Origin: an uncultured Clostridia bacterium
Lineage (GTDB): Bacteria > Bacillota > Clostridia > UBA1381
Assembly (NCBI GenBank): GCA_934462945.1
Contig: CAKSJF010000019.1
Span: forward strand, 1-33,667
Direction of reading: 5' to 3'
Length of the DNA stretch: 33,667 nucleotides
Shown here: piece by piece, positions 1 through 6,675 of the stretch
Layout: every line of letters starts with the position of its first letter
Position numbering within the stretch: position 1 is the first letter of the stretch
Notes under the pieces: model-generated
What the model saw: the letters and a program-made list of their open reading frames with translations, nothing else
What the model was told of the DNA's origin: nothing
Database searches by the model: none
Program-made: the position numbers and the translations under genes

Positions 1-242
1 GAGAACGTATGGGTAACCGCACCGAATGCGAATCCCTCTACCGCGCGTTTGGAAAAACATATTCCAAATTAGAGAACTGGTCCTGCTATATTCTGACCTC
101 GCATGAACAGTTTGAAACACTCTTTGGAAAAAGAGCAAATAAAAAACGTAAACTGTATAACGGTATGCTAAAATGTAATCTGTATCAATACTGGGGCGAA
201 AAACCGCCAAAAAAACAACACCTGAATAACATCAAAGATTGA
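1..242 (+). CDS. THUMP-type class I SAM-dependent rRNA (guanine-N2) methyltransferase, 3' end only
   Basis: Only the last 80 or so codons are inside the window; the reading frame is open from the first bases and stops with TGA at 240-242. The visible part begins with Glu-Arg-Met-Gly, matching the GER(M/L)G segment just after the NPPYG catalytic motif of the RlmL/YpsC family. It continues with ELYR-like, WSxYILTSHEQFE and the family's C-terminal pattern GKRANKKRKLYNG...YQYWG. Family members methylate a guanine base of 23S rRNA with S-adenosylmethionine. The N-terminal THUMP domain and the SAM-binding core lie outside the window, so the exact target (RlmL or RlmK type) cannot be judged. No convincing terminator follows it before the next promoter at 271. 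Confidence 0.85.
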   Translation, partial: ERMGNRTECESLYRAFGKTYSKLENWSCYILTSHEQFETLFGKRANKKRKLYNGMLKCNLYQYWGEKPPKKQHLNNIKD

Positions 243-270
243 TTATCAAGATACAAATTGAAAGATCATC

Positions 271-299
271 TTGCAAGAACACTCATATTTTGATATAAT
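271..299 (+). promoter_or_regulatory. Sigma-A promoter of the YhcG-type nuclease gene
   Basis: TTGCAA (271-276), a 17-bp spacer and a consensus TATAAT (294-299) are seen. Transcription should begin near 306, leaving a leader of about 34 nt before the ATG at 340. This also rules out the in-frame TTG at 271 as the start codon, because it is the -35 box itself. Confidence 0.75.
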
Positions 300-339
300 A
301 TATTCAGATATTTTGAAGAAAAGAAATGGAGAGTTTTCT

Positions 340-1362
340 ATGGATCATGACTTTCTCGAAAAAGTAGGTAATATTCTTACACAAGCAAGACATAATATAA
401 AAACTGCCGTGAATCTTTCTATGGTTTACGCATACTATAATATAGGCAGAATGATTATAGAGGAAGAACAAAAAGGGAATCAACGCGCAGAGTATGGGCA
501 ATATATTTTGAAAAATTTATCTGCATATTTAACTGAAAAGTTTGGAAAAGGCTATTCAACTGACAACTTAAAATTAATGCGAAAATTTTATACTGTTTAT
601 TCTCATGATATAATTGGGGAAACAGTGTTTCCCCAATCCGAAAAATTACCATCGACGGAAACAGGCAGAAAATTTTATCTAAGTTGGTCACACTACTTAA
701 AACTAATGCGCATTGATAATATCGATGAAAGACATTTTTATGAAATTGAAGCCGCAAAAAATGACTGGAGTTTATCAGAATTAAAAAAACAGTTTAACAC
801 GTCCTTGTATGAAAGATTAGCACTAAGTACAGAAAAAGATAAAGTAAAAAGGCTTTCAACAGATGGACAGATAATTGAGGTACCGTCGGATTGGGTGAAA
901 GATCCTTATGTTCTTGAGTTTTTAGGTTTACCTGAATTGGAAGAATATTCTGAAACAGATCTTGAAAAGCGCATTATTGACAATCTGCAAAAATTTTTGC
1001 TTGAATTAGGCAAAGGGTTTACTTTTGTAGGCAGGCAGGTCAGATTAACCTTTGAAGAAGAACATTTCAAATGTGACCTTGTATTTTATAACCGTCTGTT
1101 AAAGTGCTTTGTTTTATTCGATTTAAAAATTGGTGAACTAAAGCATCAAGACATAGGACAAATGCAGATGTATGTAAATTTTTATGATAGAAATGTGAAA
1201 CTTGATGATGAAAATAAAACAATAGGTATCATTCTTTGCAAAGACAAAAAGCAAGCCATTGTAGAAATGACCTTACCAGAAGATAACACACAAATTTTCG
1301 CCAGCAAGTATCAAACAGTATTGCCGAGTAAAGAAGAACTACAAAAGCTGCTTGAATTCTAA
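340..1362 (+). CDS. YhcG/DUF1016-family PDDEXK nuclease domain protein
   Basis: A 340-residue protein with the two-part layout of the YhcG family. The N-terminal helical DUF1016_N region spans about residues 1-165, including NIGRMI and GKGYSTDNLKLMRKFY. The C-terminal PD-(D/E)xK nuclease fold spans about 190-335. Putative catalytic residues are visible: Asp246 in CDLVFYN, Asp261 and Lys263 in FDLKIGE, followed by the QMQMYVN helix. The ATG at 340 is chosen because GGAG lies 7 nt upstream and a consensus promoter ends at 299. Family members often sit near restriction-modification or other accessory genes, but here the gene stands alone. The gene is clearly richer in A+T than the genes on its right, which suggests recent acquisition. 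The function of a solitary copy is not established; DNA cleavage is inferred from the fold only. Confidence 0.88.
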   Translation: MDHDFLEKVGNILTQARHNIKTAVNLSMVYAYYNIGRMIIEEEQKGNQRAEYGQYILKNLSAYLTEKFGKGYSTDNLKLMRKFYTVYSHDIIGETVFPQSEKLPSTETGRKFYLSWSHYLKLMRIDNIDERHFYEIEAAKNDWSLSELKKQFNTSLYERLALSTEKDKVKRLSTDGQIIEVPSDWVKDPYVLEFLGLPELEEYSETDLEKRIIDNLQKFLLELGKGFTFVGRQVRLTFEEEHFKCDLVFYNRLLKCFVLFDLKIGELKHQDIGQMQMYVNFYDRNVKLDDENKTIGIILCKDKKQAIVEMTLPEDNTQIFASKYQTVLPSKEELQKLLEF

Positions 1363-1414
1363 AAAAATTATGACATTTCAAATATTTTTACATAAAAAAG
1401 ACCAATAAGCAAAA

Positions 1415-1460
1415 ACAGATAAGTCAAGTGCAGATTGCTCTCGACTTATCTGTCTTTTTT
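1415..1460. terminator. Bidirectional intrinsic terminator between yhcG-like gene and kdgK
   Basis: A perfect 11-bp inverted repeat pairs ACAGATAAGTC (1415-1425) with GACTTATCTGT (1443-1453). It has a T run (1455-1460) on the right and an A run (1411-1415) on the left, so it can end transcripts from both converging genes. The kdgK stop codon at 1459-1461 lies within its right edge. Confidence 0.85.
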
Positions 1461-2478
1461 ATCTTTGCACCGCGCCTGTGCCGTCTCCTCCGGCGAGGGT
1501 TTCGACTTCTTCGCGCGTTACCAGGTTCATATCTCCTGGGATTGTATGTTTTAGTGCCGCTGCCGCTGCGCCGAATTCCAGTGCACCGCGGATATCCTTT
1601 CCGTCCAATAAACCGCAGATTGTTCCGCCGACAAAGCTATCTCCGCCGCCAACGCGATCTACAATCGGATGAAAACGATATTCTCTGGAATGATAAAATT
1701 CATCCTTTTCCATGGAATAAATGCAAGCCGACCACAGATTATCCGACGCCGATTTCGGTACGCGGAGCGAGGAAATAGCATATTTCAAATCAAACTGTTC
1801 GCACATTTTTCTTAAAATATTCCGATAGTTGCTCGGATTAACAGGTGTCTGGGAAAAGTCCATGCCATGCGGATGGAATCCGAAAATCCGGTCGCCGTCA
1901 ATGCAGACATCCGTATACTGCATTAATCTGCTCATCACTTCTTTTGCACGCTCTGCCGTCCAAAGCTTTTTCCGGTAATTCACATCACAGGAAACCGTCA
2001 GACCGTGGCGCTTTGCTGCACGGCATGCCGCCTCAGTCAGGCGCATTGCAGATTCTGAAAGTGCCGGGGTAATTCCCGAAAAATGAAACCAGTCTGCCCC
2101 TTTGAAAATTTCGTCAAAATCAAAATCTTCACAAACAGCCGTCGAAATAGAGGAATGCGCGCGGTCGTACACCACATTGGATGCCCTTGATGCTGCGCCC
2201 GTCTCTAAAAAATAAATTCCCAGCCGTTCGCCGCCGCGTGCAATATGCTTGGTTTCCACATTCATTTTCCGGAGCGCTGCAACTGCACAGTCTCCAATCG
2301 GATTTTTCGGAACTTTTGTAATAAACTCTGCGTCATGTCCGTAATTTGCAAGCGAAACCGCAACATTTGCCTCTCCGCCGCCATAATTAATATCAAATTC
2401 ATCTGCCTGAATAAACCGTTCAAATCCAGGTGTAGAAAGTCGGAGCATAATTTCTCCCATTGTAATAATCTTCGCCAT
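1459..2478 (-). CDS. kdgK: 2-dehydro-3-deoxygluconokinase (PfkB-family sugar kinase)
   Basis: A 339-residue ribokinase/PfkB-family kinase predicted to phosphorylate 2-keto-3-deoxygluconate (KDG) to KDPG with ATP in the cytosol. Visible features are the N-terminal substrate-side GGGEANVA (33-40) and the C-terminal PfkB signature DRVGGGDSF (274-282), with Asp280 as the expected catalytic base. The assignment to KDG, rather than ribose or fructose, comes mainly from the neighbour: the KDPG aldolase gene eda stops only 2 bp before this ATG. A ribosome binding site AAGGGG overlaps the end of eda, so the two are translationally coupled. The gene is the last of the long minus-strand run and ends at a bidirectional terminator. 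Confidence 0.9.
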   Translation of the reverse strand: MAKIITMGEIMLRLSTPGFERFIQADEFDINYGGGEANVAVSLANYGHDAEFITKVPKNPIGDCAVAALRKMNVETKHIARGGERLGIYFLETGAASRASNVVYDRAHSSISTAVCEDFDFDEIFKGADWFHFSGITPALSESAMRLTEAACRAAKRHGLTVSCDVNYRKKLWTAERAKEVMSRLMQYTDVCIDGDRIFGFHPHGMDFSQTPVNPSNYRNILRKMCEQFDLKYAISSLRVPKSASDNLWSACIYSMEKDEFYHSREYRFHPIVDRVGGGDSFVGGTICGLLDGKDIRGALEFGAAAAALKHTIPGDMNLVTREEVETLAGGDGTGAVQR

Positions 2479-2480
2479 TT

Positions 2481-3122
2481 TTAACCCCTTGCTTCCTTGA
2501 TTCTCTTGATAAATTCTTTTGCAGTCTCGGTAATCTTCTGATAATCGCCTGTTTTTGCGCCTGCAATCAGGCTTGATCCTGCGCCGACAGCAACCGCGCC
2601 AGCCTTAATCCACTCATGTACATTTGAGACATCCACACCGCCAGTCGGCATCATTTTTGCCTGCGGCAGAGGTCCTTTAATGTCCTTAATAATTTTCGGT
2701 CCGAACAGATCTGCCGGGAAGATCTTCACAATATCCGCGCCTGCCTCCATTGCCGTCAAAACCTCGGTAATGGTCATACAGCCGGGCAGATACGGAACGC
2801 GGTAGCGTCCGCAAAGCTTTGCTGTTTCTAAATTAAATCCCGGGCTGACAATATAATTTGCGCCAGACAGGATTGCCATTCTTGCCGTTTCAGAATCTAA
2901 CACCGTTCCTGCACCCAAAAGCATTTCGCCGTTTTGATATTTTTCTGCCAATGCCTCAATCACCTTGTGCGCTCCCGGAACAGTAAAGGTCAACTCAATC
3001 GACGGGCAGCCGCCCTCTAAGCATGCGTCGCTGATCCGGATTGCCTCGTCTGCATTTTTTGCACGCACGACTGCCACCAGTCCGGCATCTGTCATTTTCT
3101 TTAGTACTTGTTCCTTTTCCAT
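2481..3122 (-). CDS. eda: KDPG aldolase / 4-hydroxy-2-oxoglutarate aldolase
   Basis: A 213-residue class I aldolase that splits 2-keto-3-deoxy-6-phosphogluconate into pyruvate and glyceraldehyde-3-phosphate. The Schiff-base lysine is Lys133 in VKIFPA and the catalytic Glu is Glu43 in SIELTF. GAGTV (70-74), SPGF (93-96), PGCMT (113-117) and MPTGGV of the (beta/alpha)8 barrel are all present. The length is normal for the family. AAGGAGAG lies 6 nt before the ATG. It starts 12 bp after the gyrB stop with no terminator between them, and is followed 2 bp later by kdgK. Eda plus KdgK without a visible 6-phosphogluconate dehydratase (Edd) argues for use in uronate/KDG catabolism rather than a complete Entner-Doudoroff pathway, although Edd could be elsewhere. 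Confidence 0.95.
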   Translation of the reverse strand: MEKEQVLKKMTDAGLVAVVRAKNADEAIRISDACLEGGCPSIELTFTVPGAHKVIEALAEKYQNGEMLLGAGTVLDSETARMAILSGANYIVSPGFNLETAKLCGRYRVPYLPGCMTITEVLTAMEAGADIVKIFPADLFGPKIIKDIKGPLPQAKMMPTGGVDVSNVHEWIKAGAVAVGAGSSLIAGAKTGDYQKITETAKEFIKRIKEARG

Positions 3123-3134
3123 TACTTTCTCTCC

Positions 3135-5060
3135 TTAAATGTCCAAATTCGATACATACTTTGCGTTTGCTTCGATAAACTCACGTCTCGGCTCAACCTT
3201 ATCGCCCATCAGAATCGTGAATACCTCATCTGCTGCAACTGCGTCCTCCATATCCACCTTTAAAAGCGTTCTTGTTTCCGGATTCATAGTCGTCTCCCAA
3301 AGTTCCGCCGGATCCATCTCACCAAGACCCTTATACCGCTGAACCTTGCAGCCGCTGCCCATTTCCGCGATCAGCGCGTCGCGCTCATCCTCATCAAACG
3401 CATACTTTTCCACAACATTTTTGTTCTTTCCTTTATACACCTTAAATAACGGCGGCTGCGCCAGATAGACATGTCCATCCTCAATCAGCTGTCGCATATA
3501 ACGGAAGAAGAAGGTCAGAAGCAGCGTCCGGATGTGCGCACCATCCACGTCGGCATCCGCCATAATAATAATCTTTCCGTATTTCAGCTTGGAAATGTCA
3601 AATTCTTCACCGATTCCTGCGCCCAATGCGTAAATAATCGGCAGAAGTTTTTCATTGCTGTGAACCTTATCAATTCTTGCCTTTTCCACGTTCAGCATTT
3701 TTCCCCAAAGCGGCAGGATCGCCTGGAAACGGCGGTTTCTTCCCTGCTTTGCACTGCCTCCTGCGGAATCTCCCTCGACAATATAAATCTCTGCATAATC
3801 TGCTCCCTCGTCGGTACAGCTTGCAAGCTTTTCCAAAACAGACGCATTATGCACAGAGGAGTTTTTCCGGGTTGCTTCTCTCGCCCGTCTTGCAGCCTCT
3901 CTTGCGCGCGACGCGGTGAGCGTTTTTTCCACAATCACCTTTGCCACTCTCGGATTTTCCTCTAAAAATGCCTCGAATTTATCGTTAATAGCGTTTTCCA
4001 CCAATGTTCTTGCCTCGGAATTTCCAAGCTTGGTCTTTGTCTGACCCTCGAACTGTGCTTCTTCTACTTTAATGCTAATAACAGCCGTCAAACCCTCACG
4101 CGTATCATCACCGGAAAGGTTTGGATCTTTTTCCTTTAACATATTCGTTTTCCGGGCATATTCATTAATCACTCTCGTCATACCCGATTTAAAGCCGGTT
4201 TCATGTGTTCCGCCGTCCATAGTATGAATATTATTGGCAAAGCTTAATAACAGCTCGTTATAAGAATCAGTATACTGCATCGCAATCTCTAACATCATGC
4301 CGTCGCGCTCTGTTTCAAGATAGATCACCTCATCGTGCAGAGGATCCTTATTCCGGTTTAAGTATTTGACAAATTCCTTGATACCGCCCTCTGCGTAAAG
4401 CTCTTTCGGGGTCGGGTTTTCCACGCGCTTATCAGTCAGGATGATGCGGACACCCTTATTTAAGAATGCCTGCTCCCGGAGACGCTTTAAAAGCACATCA
4501 TAATCAAATTCTAATGTTTCAAAGATTTCTCCGTCCGGCTTAAAGGTGATCTTTGTGCCGGTTTTGTCGGTATCTCCAATCACTTTTAAATCGCAAACCG
4601 GAGTTCCGCGCTCATATTTCTGATAATACACATGCTCGCCGTTTGAAACCTCAACCTCGAGCCACTCGGAAAGCGCGTTTACAACCGACGAGCCTACGCC
4701 GTGCAGACCTCCGGAAACCTTATATCCGCCGCCGCCGAATTTACCGCCGGCATGCAGAATGGTTAAAACTACCTGCACCGTCGGAATCCCCTGCTGCGGA
4801 TGAATTCCAACCGGGATACCGCGCCCGTTATCGATGACCGTGATGGAATTATCCGGGTTAATATCTACGATAATTTTATCGCAATAGCCTGCTAACGCCT
4901 CATCGATGGAATTATCCACAATTTCATAAACCAGATGATGCAGACCTGCCGATGAAGTAGAGCCGATATACATACCCGGACGTTTCCGGACAGCCTCCAG
5001 CCCCTCTAATACCTGGATTTGATTTTCGTCATATTTGATTTCTACCTTATCCTCTATCAT
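3135..5060 (-). CDS. gyrB: DNA gyrase subunit B
   Basis: A 641-residue ATPase subunit of DNA gyrase, which introduces negative supercoils together with GyrA. The GHKL ATPase comes first: DNSIDEA (49-55) with the Mg-binding Asn50, DNGRGIP (77-83), GGLHGVG (117-123) and the transducer lysine motif QTKTKLG (340-346). The TOPRIM domain follows, with EGDSAGG (429-435) and the acidic DADVDG (502-507). The end is a short C-terminal tail typical of Gram-positive GyrB. LPLWGKMLN at about 449-457 carries Trp where many GyrB have Arg; I recall this variant from related Clostridia. It lies 15 bp after remB, as in the Bacillus oriC cluster, but gyrA does not follow; eda does. GyrB is preferred over ParE because of the recF-remB context. 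Confidence 0.97.
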   Translation of the reverse strand: MIEDKVEIKYDENQIQVLEGLEAVRKRPGMYIGSTSSAGLHHLVYEIVDNSIDEALAGYCDKIIVDINPDNSITVIDNGRGIPVGIHPQQGIPTVQVVLTILHAGGKFGGGGYKVSGGLHGVGSSVVNALSEWLEVEVSNGEHVYYQKYERGTPVCDLKVIGDTDKTGTKITFKPDGEIFETLEFDYDVLLKRLREQAFLNKGVRIILTDKRVENPTPKELYAEGGIKEFVKYLNRNKDPLHDEVIYLETERDGMMLEIAMQYTDSYNELLLSFANNIHTMDGGTHETGFKSGMTRVINEYARKTNMLKEKDPNLSGDDTREGLTAVISIKVEEAQFEGQTKTKLGNSEARTLVENAINDKFEAFLEENPRVAKVIVEKTLTASRAREAARRAREATRKNSSVHNASVLEKLASCTDEGADYAEIYIVEGDSAGGSAKQGRNRRFQAILPLWGKMLNVEKARIDKVHSNEKLLPIIYALGAGIGEEFDISKLKYGKIIIMADADVDGAHIRTLLLTFFFRYMRQLIEDGHVYLAQPPLFKVYKGKNKNVVEKYAFDEDERDALIAEMGSGCKVQRYKGLGEMDPAELWETTMNPETRTLLKVDMEDAVAADEVFTILMGDKVEPRREFIEANAKYVSNLDI

Positions 5061-5075
5061 TTCCTTTTTCCTTCC

Positions 5076-5342
5076 TTACCGTAAATTAATTTGCTTTGAT
5101 TTTGCACGCTTTGCCAATGTTGCAGACGAGATTGACGAAATATATACCTTTGTTTTTCCGCGGTAACGCGTAACAATATAAGACTTCGGAAGATCCTCCG
5201 TCACATCCACCACCTCGCCGCGCCGCTGCGCCTCGTTTAAAAAATGGCGGCTCTGCCTGGAAATTGTCGTATTGTCCATATCAAACACAGCAATCACGCT
5301 TTTTTCATGTACCACTGCGTCACCGCCTAAATGTAAGAACAT
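5076..5342 (-). CDS. remB: RemB/DUF370-family regulator (YaaB)
   Basis: An 88-residue protein of the DUF370 family that starts MFLHLGGDAVV and has the central segment VIAVFDMDNTTIS. In Bacillus subtilis the same gene (yaaB/remB) lies between recF and gyrB and takes part with RemA in regulating extracellular-matrix and osmoprotection genes; that role is from the family, not visible here. The start overlaps the recF end by 16 bp (GGAGGGAGAG lies about 10 nt upstream), and gyrB follows after 15 bp, so the three are co-transcribed. No DNA-binding motif can be recognised by eye; in this family DNA binding depends on oligomeric rings. Confidence 0.9.
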   Translation of the reverse strand: MFLHLGGDAVVHEKSVIAVFDMDNTTISRQSRHFLNEAQRRGEVVDVTEDLPKSYIVTRYRGKTKVYISSISSATLAKRAKSKQINLR

Positions 5343-6436
5343 GCATCCGTCACTCTCCCTCCTGCAATATGAAATAATCTTCTGTTTTCTGTATTTTCGT
5401 AAAAATCGGTATCGGTGGAGGTCAGAAGTACCTGCTTTCCCGAAATACGCTCGGAAAGGTACTGTCTCCTGTGAAAGTCCAGTTCGCTCATAATATCATC
5501 CAAAAGCAGAACCGGATATTCTCCCCGGATTTTCCGGATCACCTCTGTCTGCGCAAGCTTTAAGGAAAGCGCCGCAGTTCTCTGCTGTCCCTGCGAGCCG
5601 AATAACCTTGCCTCTTTTTCTCCGATCCGGATTCTTACATCATCACGCTGGATTCCCAAAAGCGCGCCGCCGGCATCCAGTTCACGCTGCGCCCCCTGTT
5701 CCAACCGACTGAAAAAAATATTTTTTGCCTCTTTTTCTATTATACCACAATCTACGCTCGGTGTATAGTCTATTTTTAATTTTTCTTTACTGATCTGACT
5801 GTGTACCTCTGCCGCATAGTCAGACAGTTGCTCCAAAAAGCTTCTCCGATAAAGCGCAATTCTGCTCCCAAAGTCCGCAAGCTGTTCATTCCAGACCGAC
5901 ATCATAGCCGCGTCTGCACCGCCGCGGATTTTTCCAAGCCGGATCAGGCTGTTTTTCTGGCGGAGCGCTTTCTGATAGTCTACCAGTGCACTCAGATAAT
6001 TCGGATAAAGCTGGCTGATTGCCGCGTCTAAAAATCTTCTCCGCACACTCGGCGCACCTTTCACAAGCTCTAAATCCTCCGGCGAAAACATCACCACATT
6101 CAGATAGCTCATCAGCTGTGAAAGCCGCGACACCGGCACCTGATTCACCCAAATGCTTTTTTTCCCGTCTGCGGAAAGCTGCATTTTTGCCCGATAGCTG
6201 CGCTGTCCGTCCGCAAATTCCAGACCAAGCCGGAAAAATTTTTCACCGAACCGGATCATTTCCGTATCCGTCCGTGTTCTGGGGCTTTTTCCCTGGGAAA
6301 ACAGAGACACTGCCTCCAATAAATTGGTTTTTCCCTGCGCATTATCGCCATAGATCATATTAATCCCCGGACAAAAGGAGATTTCCTCCTGCTCATAGTT
6401 CCGGAAATTCAGGAGGGTGAGCGTTTTTACTTCCAT
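5327..6436 (-). CDS. recF: DNA replication and repair protein RecF
   Basis: A 369-residue SMC-like ABC ATPase that works with RecO and RecR to load RecA on gapped DNA. Visible features: Walker A GDNAQGKT (30-37), the ABC-type signature region GSQGQQRTAALSLKLAQ near residue 280, and Walker B VLLLDDIMSELD near residue 313. The N-terminal LTLLNFRNY is characteristic of the family. The length is standard. Its ATG is 2 bp after the yaaA stop, and its 3' end overlaps remB by 16 bp. The order yaaA-recF-remB-gyrB is the conserved Firmicutes arrangement. Confidence 0.96.
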   Translation of the reverse strand: MEVKTLTLLNFRNYEQEEISFCPGINMIYGDNAQGKTNLLEAVSLFSQGKSPRTRTDTEMIRFGEKFFRLGLEFADGQRSYRAKMQLSADGKKSIWVNQVPVSRLSQLMSYLNVVMFSPEDLELVKGAPSVRRRFLDAAISQLYPNYLSALVDYQKALRQKNSLIRLGKIRGGADAAMMSVWNEQLADFGSRIALYRRSFLEQLSDYAAEVHSQISKEKLKIDYTPSVDCGIIEKEAKNIFFSRLEQGAQRELDAGGALLGIQRDDVRIRIGEKEARLFGSQGQQRTAALSLKLAQTEVIRKIRGEYPVLLLDDIMSELDFHRRQYLSERISGKQVLLTSTDTDFYENTENRRLFHIAGGRVTDACSYI

Positions 6437-6438
6437 GC

Positions 6439-6663
6439 TTATTCCACCGTCAGCCGGCAGTCCTCATCCTCGAAATGAACCGTCACGGTATCTCCCGACC
6501 GGATTTTTTTGCCGCGCATTTCGCAAGCCTCTCCGTTGACGGACACAATCCCCTCCCAGATCATATCCTTTGCGTCCGCTCCGGACTCTGCCAGTCCGGA
6601 AAATTTCAAAAGCTGATCCAGCTTGATAAATTCTGTGTTAATTTTGATCGTTTCTTCCTGCAT
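6439..6663 (-). CDS. yaaA: S4-domain RNA-binding protein, YaaA type
   Basis: A 74-residue protein consisting of a single S4 fold: FIKLDQLLKFSGLAESGADAK followed by IVSVNGEACEMRGKKIRSGD and VHFED. In Firmicutes this gene normally lies between dnaN and recF. Here recF follows as expected (2-bp gap), but the gene upstream is rel, not dnaN. AGAGGAG is 6 nt before the ATG. The S4 fold implies structured-RNA binding, probably ribosomal; the precise role is not shown by the sequence. Confidence 0.9.
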   Translation of the reverse strand: MQEETIKINTEFIKLDQLLKFSGLAESGADAKDMIWEGIVSVNGEACEMRGKKIRSGDTVTVHFEDEDCRLTVE

Positions 6664-6675
6664 TCCGTTCTCCTC

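Noticed and set aside
271..339. Longer start (TTG at 271) for the YhcG-type nuclease
   Set aside because: The TTG is the -35 box of a consensus promoter whose -10 is at 294-299; the ATG at 340 has a well placed GGAG.
3471..3965. Open frame of 164 codons opposite gyrB
   Set aside because: Antisense to strongly conserved gyrB, no ribosome binding site, composition typical of a complementary-strand shadow.
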